From Eubacteriales bacterium (GTDB lineage: Bacteria > Bacillota > Clostridia > Christensenellales > CAG-138): DNA of 59,110 nt. The notes under the pieces are model-generated. The model saw nothing but the letters and a program-made list of their open reading frames with translations. It was not told where the DNA came from and ran no database searches. Location of the stretch: the NCBI GenBank assembly GCA_021373115.1, contig JAJFTI010000026.1, positions 1 to 59,110 on the forward strand. Direction: 5' to 3'. Of the stretch, positions 25,986 through 34,546 are shown piece by piece (positions within the stretch are counted from its first letter, which is position 1; each line of letters starts with the position of its first letter). The position numbers and the translations under genes are program-made.

Positions 25986-26234
25986 TTATCCGCCGCCGCA
26001 GACGGGGAGAAAGCCAACAATGTCCCCGTCGTTTAGTCTCGTTTTCATTCCTTGATATAACCCGATGCTTACATCGTTAATTACGATCAGCGAACTTTTG
26101 GCGGCTGAAAAAGCTTCCTTCCCATACGAACTCTTTACATACTCCAGCACATCTTTTACCGAGCAAAGCTCCGTTTCCTCGCTCTCTTTTTTTACGATCG
26201 CGCGAATCGGCGCATAATATCGAATCAGTTTCAT
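25986..26234 (-). CDS. MoaD/ThiS-like sulfur carrier protein
   Basis: This 82-residue beta-grasp protein ends in VCGGG, the di-glycine tail that is adenylated and thiocarboxylated in MoaD and ThiS. It has an IVINDVSIG strand and the DGDIVGFLPV motif just before the tail. It overlaps the end of the aldehyde:ferredoxin oxidoreductase gene by four bases. It is therefore likely dedicated to dithiolene sulfur insertion for the tungsten or molybdenum pterin cofactor of that enzyme. A ThiS role is possible but not supported by neighbours. Confidence 0.88.
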   Translation of the reverse strand: MKLIRYYAPIRAIVKKESEETELCSVKDVLEYVKSSYGKEAFSAAKSSLIVINDVSIGLYQGMKTRLNDGDIVGFLPVCGGG

Positions 26235-28117
26235 GACAGCACCCCCAATCTGCGGAGCGTACGCGTTTTTGGCGCGCCGCTTTTATCCCAGCCGCGAATG
26301 TTATAGTATACGGGCAGCATTTTATCGAGCCGGACAACCGTCTTTGGATTGCTTGCGTCCTGGGGCGTTTTTGTCAGCCGATCCGGCAGCGAGTCGTCCG
26401 CTTTCGTCAATCCTTCGCGGTAATTATAGAGGCGTTCCATATTGTATCCGCGTTCGCCAAGTTTTACGAACGAGCCGGTATAGAACGGTAAACCCGTTAT
26501 GAGACGAAGTGCCTCCGCATGCGGGAAAAGATAAACCGAATTAAACCGAAGGATCGGCATCATCCAGAGAAGCGCTCGAACGCCGAAGCCGAGATGCGTG
26601 GCAACTTTACCGATGGTCCGCGTAACCGCATGATGCGGCCCAAGCCGAAAAAGAATGGCGGGCACGAAAGACTGCGCGGAGAACAGGCAGAACCCGCCTG
26701 CCGAAATCGCTTCCAGCGCATTCTGGAAAAATGCGGTAAAGGCGGGCTTTGCGGAAGTGGAAAGCGCGTCCATTGAAAGCACGCCAACCGACTCCAGGAG
26801 CGCGAGATATCCGCCGTTGAGATGGCAGCCTCCGCGGTTGCTCGTTGCGTAGCCGAGCCCCATGCCGACCGAACGGCGCGGCTCATAGCTCGCCATTTCC
26901 AGGCCTTTGGAATGCATGGCATATTCCTTGCCGCCGTATTTTTCGCTCATCCATTTGGAACCGTTGGCAAGATCGCTGTAAATCCCTTCACGCCGGGCAA
27001 TTTTCTCAACAATTTCCGCAAGGTTATCCGAGTTCCCAAATGAAATACCAAAATCGGCAAGTCCGTTTTCCTTGAGTTCCATCGCAAACGCGATGGTGGA
27101 GGCGAGGGAGATGGTATCCATCCCAAGAATATCGCAAAGGTAGTTGAGCCTCAGCATGTTTTCCATGCTGATTGCGTCGATATTCGGCCCGAAAAAGCCG
27201 CAGGTTTCATACTCCGGGCCTTTAACTTCCTTGCCATCCACCAGAACGCGCCGCTCGCAGCGAATCGGGCAGGAGATGCAGGAGCTGTTTCGAACCAGAT
27301 ACTGATCTGCGAGCGTTTCACCGCTGACCGTATGCGCGTCCTTGAAATGACCATATTTAAAGTTATGCGTCGGAAGGGCGTTGGAGGCGTTCGCCTTGCT
27401 GACCAGTCCTGCGCTCCCATAGTTGGGCAGCGCTTCTCCGGTCATCGGGTGGTTACGCAGGAAAGACACCCACTTCTTTACGTATTTTGCGAACTTTTTA
27501 CGGTTATGGATCTCCGGCCGCTGTGTTCCATAAGCGACGAGCGCTTTTATTTTTTTCGCGCCAAGCACTGCGCCCGCGCCGCAGCGTCCTGCGACACGTT
27601 CACCGGAAACGGCGGCGGCATAGCGGACCAAATGTTCTCCGGCAGGCCCGATCACGAGTTTGCCGTATTGCTTTGGAAACGCCTGCTGCGCTTCTTCCGT
27701 ATCCTTCCCCCAGAGATCGCCTGCGTCTGAAATCTCAATTCTGCCGTCAAGAATCGTAATGATACAGGGTTGCTCGCTTTGCCCCTTAAGGATAATGCCG
27801 TCGAATCCGGCGCGCTTCATCAGAACGCCGAACTGTCCGCCGCAGTTGCTGCTGGCGATTCCGCCCGTTAAAACATTTTTAAAGGTCATGTTAAAGCGGC
27901 TGGAACAGGGTGCGCCCGTTCCGTTTGCGGGGCTTGTATTGATGATGACGATCGCGTCTTTTCCAAGCGGATCAACCCCCGCGGGCGTCAGGTCGTAGAG
28001 CAGACGTGCGCCAAGCGTTTTACCGCCAATGTAGCTTTTATAGAGTGCTTCGCTGATTTCAAAGCGGGATACTTTCCTGGCGGCTAAATCAATCATTGCA
28101 TACGATGGCAATTTCAT
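26231..28117 (-). CDS. Aldehyde:ferredoxin oxidoreductase family protein
   Basis: This 628-residue enzyme of the AOR family holds a tungsten (or molybdenum) bis-pterin and one [4Fe-4S] cluster and interconverts aldehydes and carboxylic acids with ferredoxin. The family block SSRFNMTFKNVLTGGIASSN binds pterin. The cluster ligands CISCPIRC lie near residues 284-291 with a distal cysteine near 475. The start at 28117 is chosen for the GGAGG just upstream and because it matches the MKLPSYAMIDL N-terminus; the open frame continues upstream. It overlaps the ferredoxin gene by 4 bp and the moaD-like gene by 4 bp. Substrate is not predictable. Confidence 0.94.
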   Translation of the reverse strand: MKLPSYAMIDLAARKVSRFEISEALYKSYIGGKTLGARLLYDLTPAGVDPLGKDAIVIINTSPANGTGAPCSSRFNMTFKNVLTGGIASSNCGGQFGVLMKRAGFDGIILKGQSEQPCIITILDGRIEISDAGDLWGKDTEEAQQAFPKQYGKLVIGPAGEHLVRYAAAVSGERVAGRCGAGAVLGAKKIKALVAYGTQRPEIHNRKKFAKYVKKWVSFLRNHPMTGEALPNYGSAGLVSKANASNALPTHNFKYGHFKDAHTVSGETLADQYLVRNSSCISCPIRCERRVLVDGKEVKGPEYETCGFFGPNIDAISMENMLRLNYLCDILGMDTISLASTIAFAMELKENGLADFGISFGNSDNLAEIVEKIARREGIYSDLANGSKWMSEKYGGKEYAMHSKGLEMASYEPRRSVGMGLGYATSNRGGCHLNGGYLALLESVGVLSMDALSTSAKPAFTAFFQNALEAISAGGFCLFSAQSFVPAILFRLGPHHAVTRTIGKVATHLGFGVRALLWMMPILRFNSVYLFPHAEALRLITGLPFYTGSFVKLGERGYNMERLYNYREGLTKADDSLPDRLTKTPQDASNPKTVVRLDKMLPVYYNIRGWDKSGAPKTRTLRRLGVLS

Positions 28118-28536
28118 AGAATACCCTCCTCCATATGGATTGCGCCGAGCGGGCAATTGTCCTCGCAGAGCGAACACCCCACGCAATTCTTCGGCTGAAA
28201 CAATTCCGCGAACACATGGATATCACCATGGAAGGCGGGCAGGGAAATCCGAAGCGCCTCCGCGCGGCACCAGGTCACGCAGATGCCGCAAGCACTGCAA
28301 AGCGCCGTATCAACAACCGGTTTCTTCCACTTTGTGCGCGGAACGCTCTTGCAGAGATTTCCGTGGCCGTCCAACAGAGCGTTTTTCGGGCAGACGCGGC
28401 CACAGACCCCGCAGGAAACGCAGCGGCGAATGTTCACGATGTGCCGCTCTTTCGGGCTTCCTTCGATTGCGAGCACCGGACAGATCTTCGCGCACGCGGC
28501 ACAGCCGATGCAGTCTTCCGTGATGAAATACGGCAT
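28114..28536 (-). CDS. Four-cluster ferredoxin-like protein, AOR partner
   Basis: This 140-residue protein has four CxxCxxCxxxC motifs: CIGCAACAKICP, CVSCGVCGRVCP, CSACGICVTWCR and CVGCSLCEDNCP. It can carry up to four [4Fe-4S] clusters and is probably the electron acceptor or donor subunit for the AOR encoded next, whose start it overlaps. The ATG at 28536 follows AAAAGGAG. The resemblance is to polyferredoxins found beside AOR genes. It has no membrane segments. Confidence 0.92.
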   Translation of the reverse strand: MPYFITEDCIGCAACAKICPVLAIEGSPKERHIVNIRRCVSCGVCGRVCPKNALLDGHGNLCKSVPRTKWKKPVVDTALCSACGICVTWCRAEALRISLPAFHGDIHVFAELFQPKNCVGCSLCEDNCPLGAIHMEEGIL

Positions 28537-28605
28537 AGCAGAATGCTCCTTTTCGCCTGTAAATTCGATTTTTTCATACTGCAGTTGAGAATCTGGGTTA
28601 ATCTG

Positions 28606-28634
28606 ACAATAGCACAAAAACGACCGACGCGCAA
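28606..28634 (-). promoter_or_regulatory. Candidate promoter of the ferredoxin-AOR-moaD operon
   Basis: On the minus strand TTGCGC (28629-28634) and TATTGT (28606-28611) are 17 bp apart. The spacer contains GTCGGTCGT (28620-28628), identical to one half of the palindrome at the glp-like promoter near 33846. Confidence 0.5.
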
Positions 28635-28641
28635 CGCGAAA

Positions 28642-28670
28642 GAAAAAAACCACCCCGTTTTACACGGGGC
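28642..28670 (-). terminator. Terminator of the glp-like operon
   Basis: On the minus strand CCCCGT and ACGGGG (28653-28658 with 28664-28669) enclose a 5-nt loop and lead into GGTTTTTTT. Confidence 0.85.
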
Positions 28671-28681
28671 AGTTTGAATGA

Positions 28682-30409
28682 TTACTGCGGAAAATGTTTT
28701 TCGCTTTCCTTCAGATCAAAACCGAGTGTTCCGCCGGGATTCATGATATTATGCGGGTCGAAATGGGCCTTCAGCGCGCGGAGTACGTCGTATTCGTTTT
28801 TACCAAGCGATCCTTCCAGCCACGGCGCAAACATCTTGCCGATGCCGTGGTGATGGCTCATTGCCGCGCCGGACTTCTGGATGGCGGATAATATGCCGGC
28901 GTGAAACGCCCGAAACGCTTCGGGATCGCTTTCCCGAATGATGAAGATAAAGTATAGATTCGCGCCCTGCGGGTATACATGGGACATATGCGTCATGCAG
29001 ATTGTGTTCGGTCGGGACTTGCAGAATGCGCGTACATCCGCATGCACCTGGGACATATTGCTCCAGTTGACGGAGCACTCCATGGTATCCGTCACGATGC
29101 CGAAATCCTGCATGGTATCGCGCAGATATGGGTCGTTGAAACGCCCCTTTTCCCAGCCGCGTGTTACGTAACCCGTGAGACTCATCCCGCCGAAGCGGCT
29201 TGCGACACGGCGGACGTTCCTTGCCACATTGCGGGAAAATCCCGCTTCGCCGTTTGTGAACCCGAGAAAAAGACACATTTTGTTTTCTTGAAAGTGTTTC
29301 ATTTGAAACAGGTGTTTCAGCGGCGAGTCCATTACGCCGTATTGATGGAGCATTACGCTCGTTTCCTCCGGGTCGGAGAGACGAAATACGGATGGATAGC
29401 CCGCTTCGCTTTGCATGATTTCACGCGCGGCGGCCTGCGCCGTCGCCCAATCCCGGAACATAAAGGAAAACCGATGTATTGTGTTTGGCATATACCGGAA
29501 TACCTTCAGGGTTACATGCGTCAGAACGCCATAAGCGCCTTCGCCGCCCATTAAAATCTGGCCCAAGTCGCTGCCGGTGGACTTGCGCGGATAACGATCC
29601 GTTTTGATTACGGCAACCGGGGTGGCATACTCCTGCGCGAGTACGATGTCCGATATGCAGCCATAATAGGTCGAATTTTGTCCCGCGCCGCGTGTTACAA
29701 CCCAGCCGCCGACGGAGGAATATTCAAAACTCTGCGGAAAGTGCCCGCAGGTATAGGCGCGCTTCGCGTTAAAGAGCTGTTGTGCGTGATTGAGCGTTTC
29801 TTCCAGTTTCGGGCCGCTCATTCCGGCTTCCACCGTTATGGTCTGATCGACTTCGTTAAACGATACAACCTTGTTAAAGCGCAGTCGCAGGTCGAGCGAA
29901 ATGCCGCTTTTTACACACTCTACGCCCCGTGTTACGGAAGATCCGCCGCCGTACACATAGACGGGAATGCGCTGCTCCTCGCAAAACGCTACGATTCGCT
30001 CGATCTGTTCCTTTGTATCCGGGTAGAGCACCGCATCCGGAACGTTTTCTATAATCTTATTGCGCAGGCGAAGCAAGTCGTACATCGTTTTTCCGTAGGC
30101 GACGGAAAGACGCGCGTAATCGTCCGTTCGAACATATTCCGAGCCAACGATCGCGCGAAACGTGTCCAGTTCGCGCTCGCCGAGCGATATCGGCAGGGAA
30201 AACGCCACGCGGTCGAAGCCAGTATTCTCGCGATAGGTTTGAAAGTCCGCGTCGGTCATGCCGAATTTTTCTTTCATCAACCGAAAGAGCGATTCCTTCG
30301 GAGCTTTGATTTCCAGCGGATTACCCCATTTAAAAATGGAACGGTAACTGTCCTTCGGGAATTCGCCTCGAATCCACTTTGGTTCAAATCCATGATAGGG
30401 ATGGGACAT
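28682..30409 (-). CDS. Alkyldihydroxyacetone-phosphate-synthase-like FAD oxidase
   Basis: This 575-residue protein belongs to the VAO/PCMH flavoprotein family and most resembles AGPS. The FAD-binding domain has the PDTKEQIERIVAFCEEQRIP entry, then VYVYGGGSSVTRG and GWVVTRGAGQNSTYYG. The C-terminal substrate domain ends with SHHHGIGK and FDPHNIMNPGGTLG. AGPS exchanges the acyl chain of acyl-DHAP for a fatty alcohol. Relatives in bacteria are often just annotated as FAD-linked oxidases, so the reaction is uncertain. It follows a GlpA-like gene set that would generate DHAP. The ATG at 30409 has AAAGGAG upstream. Confidence 0.85.
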   Translation of the reverse strand: MSHPYHGFEPKWIRGEFPKDSYRSIFKWGNPLEIKAPKESLFRLMKEKFGMTDADFQTYRENTGFDRVAFSLPISLGERELDTFRAIVGSEYVRTDDYARLSVAYGKTMYDLLRLRNKIIENVPDAVLYPDTKEQIERIVAFCEEQRIPVYVYGGGSSVTRGVECVKSGISLDLRLRFNKVVSFNEVDQTITVEAGMSGPKLEETLNHAQQLFNAKRAYTCGHFPQSFEYSSVGGWVVTRGAGQNSTYYGCISDIVLAQEYATPVAVIKTDRYPRKSTGSDLGQILMGGEGAYGVLTHVTLKVFRYMPNTIHRFSFMFRDWATAQAAAREIMQSEAGYPSVFRLSDPEETSVMLHQYGVMDSPLKHLFQMKHFQENKMCLFLGFTNGEAGFSRNVARNVRRVASRFGGMSLTGYVTRGWEKGRFNDPYLRDTMQDFGIVTDTMECSVNWSNMSQVHADVRAFCKSRPNTICMTHMSHVYPQGANLYFIFIIRESDPEAFRAFHAGILSAIQKSGAAMSHHHGIGKMFAPWLEGSLGKNEYDVLRALKAHFDPHNIMNPGGTLGFDLKESEKHFPQ

Positions 30410-30438
30410 AATCGTTTTGCTCCTTTCGAGTCTTGCCG

Positions 30439-30828
30439 TTAATACGGGTGAACGAGCCGATCGCTCGTGCAGATGACATTTACGCCGGTGTTACAGATAT
30501 TTTCCGCTACGACGTCGCCGGTTTTCAAACGACGATCAATCATAATCCGGCCCAATGCGAATGCGACTTCCCGGATTCTTGATTTTTCGATTTCGCCGTC
30601 CGTACGGACGCTGACAACGGGGGAGTCCGGAAAAACCGTTTTTACGCTGGTGGTCAGCGAGCGCATCGGACGGGTCAGCTCCGCGGTTGCGTATTCGATC
30701 CCGCGTTTACAGCGATATCCGGAAAATGAAGCGCCGTCGCCGGAAGGTTTACAGAGAATACGACATCCGTTCGGGCATACGATGCAGACGATTTCCACGG
30801 CTTGCTCCATATGTATTGTATCATTCAT
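30439..30828 (-). CDS. DUF1667 protein of the glycerol-3-phosphate oxidation cluster
   Basis: This 129-residue protein has CIVCPNGC near residues 15-22 and further cysteines in GYRCKRGIEYA and ENICNTGVNVICTSD. It matches the DUF1667 family, which nearly always follows GlpA-like and FAD oxidoreductase genes in Firmicutes and is thought to carry an iron-sulfur centre in their complex. The start at 30828 has GGAGGG 8 nt upstream and overlaps the end of the preceding gene by 8 bp. The biochemical role is not established. Confidence 0.88.
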   Translation of the reverse strand: MNDTIHMEQAVEIVCIVCPNGCRILCKPSGDGASFSGYRCKRGIEYATAELTRPMRSLTTSVKTVFPDSPVVSVRTDGEIEKSRIREVAFALGRIMIDRRLKTGDVVAENICNTGVNVICTSDRLVHPY

Positions 30829-32089
30829 TGCGCGATCCCTCCAGATGGAAACAGACGGGTTCCGCGCCCGCCAGCTGGTCCGATTTCAGGTGAACGGAAA
30901 GCCGTTCCATCTCCGGAGGCCGCAGGTGCGCATACTTCTTTGAAAACAGGGTCTGGCCGTTGCGCGTAACCGTCAGCGTTGCATTGTCCAAATCTGCGGA
31001 AGAACGAAAGAAAAATACCCGCTCCGTATCTTCGGTATTCTGGTTCAGCCGCTGCGGAACAACATAGAGCAGCGAAGCGTCGCATTCGACCGGAACGAGG
31101 TTTCGCTGAATGGGGAGCGGATGCGCGGCATGCTTGCCCGCCGTTTCACCGCTCTCGGAAACATAATCGACGAGGTCGTTCACGTGCAGCGCGTTTCCAC
31201 AGGCGAATACGCCGCTGACCAGCGTTTCATTTCGCTCGTCCACCAGCGCGCCTTTCGTTTTCGGATCGATCGGAACGCCAATGCTCTCCGCCAGCTCGTT
31301 TTCCGGAATCAGCCCTACGGAAAGGATCAGCGCATCGCAGGGGATGATTTCCTCGGTGCCCGCAACGGGGCACATGCAGTCGTCTACGCTGGCAATTTCC
31401 ACCGCACTCATCCTCGCTTCCCCAAACACGCGCGTTACGGTTTTACTCGTATGTAGCGGAATATCAAAATCCCAGAGACACTGGCTGATGTTTCGCGTCA
31501 GCCCGCTCGGCGTTGGTTTCGCTTCAAATACACCGACAACTTTCGCGCCTTCCAGTGTAAGCCTTCGCGCCATAATGAGCCCAATATCCCCGCTGCCGAG
31601 AATCACGCAGCGCTTTGTCGGCAGCTTGCCGAGAATATTCGTGTAGTATTGCGCGGTTCCGGCGGTGAATACGCCCGCGCAGTGGCGGCCATGTACACCG
31701 ATTTGCCGCGAGGTGCGTTCCCGGCAACCCGTTGCGAGAACCAGCGAGCGCGTCCGAATGAGGCGGATTCCATCCCTCGTGACCAGCGTTAGGATATTTA
31801 CGCCGTCTTCCCGCTCTATTTTGCTGACGAAAGAGAGCGTAAACACCGTTACTTTGCTTTTGGGCAGTTGTTCCATAAAACGCTCGGCATACTCCGGTCC
31901 GCTCAGTTTTTCGCCAAAACGAACCAAACCGAATCCGTCGTGAATGCATTGTTTCAGGATGCCGCCCAACCGTGCTTCCCGCTCGATGAGCAGCGTTTTC
32001 GCGCCCTGCGCATCCGCTTCCAAAGCCGCGGCAAGCCCGGCCGGACCCGCTCCGACAACCGTAACGTCAAAAGTTAGAGTTTCGATCAT
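30821..32089 (-). CDS. FAD-dependent pyridine-nucleotide-disulfide-type oxidoreductase
   Basis: This 422-residue flavoprotein has an N-terminal FAD loop DVTVVGAGPAGLAAALEA, a second dinucleotide fold CVILGSGDIGLIMARRL, and a C-terminal FAD block GVFACGNALHVNDLVDYVS. It is the usual second subunit beside GlpA-like proteins and DUF1667, where the set is thought to oxidise glycerol 3-phosphate to DHAP and pass electrons onward. It overlaps the GlpA-like gene by 4 bp and the DUF1667 gene by 8 bp, so the three are one translational unit. Confidence 0.9.
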   Translation of the reverse strand: MIETLTFDVTVVGAGPAGLAAALEADAQGAKTLLIEREARLGGILKQCIHDGFGLVRFGEKLSGPEYAERFMEQLPKSKVTVFTLSFVSKIEREDGVNILTLVTRDGIRLIRTRSLVLATGCRERTSRQIGVHGRHCAGVFTAGTAQYYTNILGKLPTKRCVILGSGDIGLIMARRLTLEGAKVVGVFEAKPTPSGLTRNISQCLWDFDIPLHTSKTVTRVFGEARMSAVEIASVDDCMCPVAGTEEIIPCDALILSVGLIPENELAESIGVPIDPKTKGALVDERNETLVSGVFACGNALHVNDLVDYVSESGETAGKHAAHPLPIQRNLVPVECDASLLYVVPQRLNQNTEDTERVFFFRSSADLDNATLTVTRNGQTLFSKKYAHLRPPEMERLSVHLKSDQLAGAEPVCFHLEGSRNE

Positions 32090-33804
32090 TCGGATTGCAC
32101 CTCCTTGATCGTGCCAAAGAGCAGTTCTCCGCCGGGAGCGTTTTTGTCGATTTGTTCCAGCGGCATACCCGTTTCTTCGGCAATAATCTGGAGCACCAGC
32201 GGCCCGCAGAATCCCCCCTGACAGCGCCCCATACCGGGTCGGACGCGTCGTTTCACGCCGTCAAGCGTGTCGCAGGGGACGCTGCGGTGCAACGCGGCTT
32301 TCACTTCGCCGCGGCTGACCTGCTCGCAACGGCAGATAATTTCACCATAATCCGCTTGCTCGTGAATTAGCTGATCGCGTTCCTGGTCGGATAATTCGTT
32401 GGGACGAAGAATCGCTTTGCGAATGGGGTTAAATTCAGGATTTTTACGAACTTCGCGTGTTTTTGCCAAAAGTTCCGCTGCCATCCGGCTTACGTCAACC
32501 GCAATCGCGGGCGCGGCGGTGATGCCGGGAGACTGAATTCCAGCCGCGTGAACGATGTTCTCGGTCCGCCTGCCCTTGCGAATCACGAAATCTTCCTCGT
32601 AGGTTGCCGCGCGTATACCGGAAAAGTAGGTAATTGCGTCGCGCAGGGAGAGCGCGGGATCCGTCATCCGCTGCTTCTCAAATACATCCGCTATGTTTTG
32701 CGCCGCGGTAGAAAAATCCTCCTTCCGATATGTTTCAACCGCGTCCGGGCCGACAAGTGTATTGTCGTCGATCGTTTTCACAAGGCCGCCGCCCTTGGTA
32801 TGCTTCTTTTTCGTGGAAGAAGTGCCAAAGGAGGATACGATGGCTGTCATGCGCTTTGCAGCCTTATGATCCAGAATTGTGTTCGTGCCTTTGCGCGGAT
32901 GGATCGAGAAAAAGCGGTCGTTTGCCATGCGCGCGATTTCTTCGGAAAACACGCCCGCCGCATTGATAACGATCTTTGGATATATAGTACCGCGGTTGGT
33001 TGAGACGGAAACGATTCGATGCGCATCCAGTTTCATATCGAGTACCGCCGTATCCAGAGAGAGGCGAACGCCGTTATCCACCGCGTTTTCCGCATAGGCA
33101 ATCGTCAGTCCGTAAGGGGAGACCACGCCCGCATCCGGAAAGAATAGGGCGGCCTGGATTTTTTGGTTCATATTCGGTTCGCGTTTTATAAATTTCGTAT
33201 GGCCAAGATAGCGACAGCGCGGCCCGAAGAGCTTATAGTAAACCTGCGCGAAATACGCGGCGAATGCAAGTCCTTTGCTTTGAAAGCAGAGATATTGACC
33301 GGAACGGCAAAAGGGTACGTCCAGTTCCGAACATATTTGGTCATACATTCTGTTTCCGCGCATGTTATAGCGGCGTTTTATTTGACCCGGAATCAAATCG
33401 ACGCCGGGGTGCACCATCCCGTCATTGCGGCCGGAAGACTGCATAGCGACATCGTGTTCTTTTTCAACCAGCAAAACGCTCATTTCATAGCGCGCGCATT
33501 CGCGCGCGATTGCGCACCCGACAATTCCGCCGCCAATGATGAGAACATCCGGTTCAACGCCGTCCAGAGCCTGATCCTGCAGGGCAGGTAAGCGCATGGG
33601 AGGGATCACTCCGCCGGTAAATATGATATCGTTCACCAGACCATCGTAGCAGCGCCGGTTTACGGCAAGAAGCCCGGCGGAAACGACGTCGTCCCATTGC
33701 TCCAGAGCGCCTTGCAAAACAAGGCATCCGTCCCGTTCAAACGCCTGAACGGAACCGTGAAATCGCTCCTGCAATTTGCGATTTAGTTTTTTGATATAGG
33801 ACAT
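32086..33804 (-). CDS. GlpA-like glycerol-3-phosphate dehydrogenase with BFD [2Fe-2S] domain
   Basis: This 572-residue flavoprotein has a DAO-type FAD fold beginning DVLIIGGGIVGCAIARECA near residue 88. Its C-terminal BFD-like [2Fe-2S] domain has ICRCEQVS and GRCQGGFC as the four cysteine ligands. An N-terminal stretch of about 85 residues precedes the FAD fold and reads like a small alpha/beta domain (VQAFERDGCLVLQGALEQWD), reminiscent of a BON domain; that part is unusual. The start at 33804 follows GGAGC with an 8-nt gap. Family members oxidise glycerol 3-phosphate to DHAP. It leads the operon from a consensus promoter with a palindromic operator. Confidence 0.87.
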   Translation of the reverse strand: MSYIKKLNRKLQERFHGSVQAFERDGCLVLQGALEQWDDVVSAGLLAVNRRCYDGLVNDIIFTGGVIPPMRLPALQDQALDGVEPDVLIIGGGIVGCAIARECARYEMSVLLVEKEHDVAMQSSGRNDGMVHPGVDLIPGQIKRRYNMRGNRMYDQICSELDVPFCRSGQYLCFQSKGLAFAAYFAQVYYKLFGPRCRYLGHTKFIKREPNMNQKIQAALFFPDAGVVSPYGLTIAYAENAVDNGVRLSLDTAVLDMKLDAHRIVSVSTNRGTIYPKIVINAAGVFSEEIARMANDRFFSIHPRKGTNTILDHKAAKRMTAIVSSFGTSSTKKKHTKGGGLVKTIDDNTLVGPDAVETYRKEDFSTAAQNIADVFEKQRMTDPALSLRDAITYFSGIRAATYEEDFVIRKGRRTENIVHAAGIQSPGITAAPAIAVDVSRMAAELLAKTREVRKNPEFNPIRKAILRPNELSDQERDQLIHEQADYGEIICRCEQVSRGEVKAALHRSVPCDTLDGVKRRVRPGMGRCQGGFCGPLVLQIIAEETGMPLEQIDKNAPGGELLFGTIKEVQSE

Positions 33805-33845
33805 GTACGCTTGCTCCAAACAAAGCATTTTTAGGTGAAACCGAT

Positions 33846-33863
33846 GTCGGTCATACGACCGAC
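33846..33863. promoter_or_regulatory. Palindromic operator for a TetR-type regulator
   Basis: GTCGGTC-ATAC-GACCGAC is a perfect 7-bp inverted repeat with a 4-bp centre. It begins 11 bp downstream of the -10 box of the glp-like promoter, ideal for repression. The TetR gene lies immediately upstream. Confidence 0.75.
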
Positions 33864-33874
33864 TCTGTGAAGAA

Positions 33875-33903
33875 AGCGTATCATTCCCAGTAAGTTTTGT
33901 CAA
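33875..33903 (-). promoter_or_regulatory. Promoter of the glp-like operon
   Basis: On the minus strand TTGACA (33898-33903) and TACGCT (33875-33880) are 17 bp apart. Confidence 0.75.
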
Positions 33904-33931
33904 TAGGAGCGTTGCGTCTGGAGAAACAAAG

Positions 33932-33952
33932 AAAAAAGCGCCCGAAGGCGCC
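33932..33952 (-). terminator. Terminator of the tetR gene
   Basis: On the minus strand GGCGCC-TTCG-GGCGC is followed by TTTTTT. It separates tetR from the glp-like promoter. Confidence 0.85.
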
Positions 33953-33957
33953 ACAGT

Positions 33958-34530
33958 TCAGGATTCCGTCAATCGCGTAAAATTTTTCGCCATCCATTCG
34001 ATAAAGACGTTTACGTCCATGCCTTCGTTTCGCATTGTGCTTTGAACCATCAGACCGTCCACCAGCGTCAGTAAAAGCCAGGCGAGCTGCTCGCCATCCG
34101 ATCCGGGAGCGCGTTCCAGAATCCTCGATTTGAGAATGTTTTTAAAATGCGCATATTGTTCGTTGAGTCGCTCGCGAATTTCGCTTTCTTCCTCGCCGGA
34201 GATGGATTCAACGAGCAGGCGCAGACGGAGCTGGCCGCTCTCGTCAAATGCGCCGCGGATAAACGTGTAACGCACGAGACGGGGCAGGGAGGTGTCCTTT
34301 TCACGGTTATCCACCCATACGAGCAGATCGTCCGAAAGACGGCTCCAGTAACGCTCGCCAATGTCGAGATAAATCTCCGCTTTGCTGCGGTAATGGTAAA
34401 ACAGAGTACCCTTGCTTACCTTCGCTTCCTTCGCGATTTCGGCAAGAGACACATCGTGCCGCTCCTGAAACAGCGCGATCGCAGCATCCAGAATCTGCTG
34501 TTTTACATTGTCGTTTTTTGGTGCGGCCAT
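33958..34530 (-). CDS. TetR/AcrR-family regulator
   Basis: This 190-residue protein has an N-terminal TetR helix-turn-helix: ILDAAIALFQERHDVSLAEI then AKEAKVSKGTLFYHYRSKAEIY. The C-terminal ligand domain ends with WLLLTLVDGLMVQSTMRNEG. The start at 34530 (MAAPKNDN) is preferred on alignment; a start 48 bp upstream would overlap the flavodoxin-like gene. The Shine-Dalgarno is weak either way, so translation may be coupled to that gene. The perfect palindrome just downstream, in the glp-like promoter, is its most likely operator. Confidence 0.9.
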   Translation of the reverse strand: MAAPKNDNVKQQILDAAIALFQERHDVSLAEIAKEAKVSKGTLFYHYRSKAEIYLDIGERYWSRLSDDLLVWVDNREKDTSLPRLVRYTFIRGAFDESGQLRLRLLVESISGEEESEIRERLNEQYAHFKNILKSRILERAPGSDGEQLAWLLLTLVDGLMVQSTMRNEGMDVNVFIEWMAKNFTRLTES

Positions 34531-34546
34531 AGCTGCATCGCCTGCT

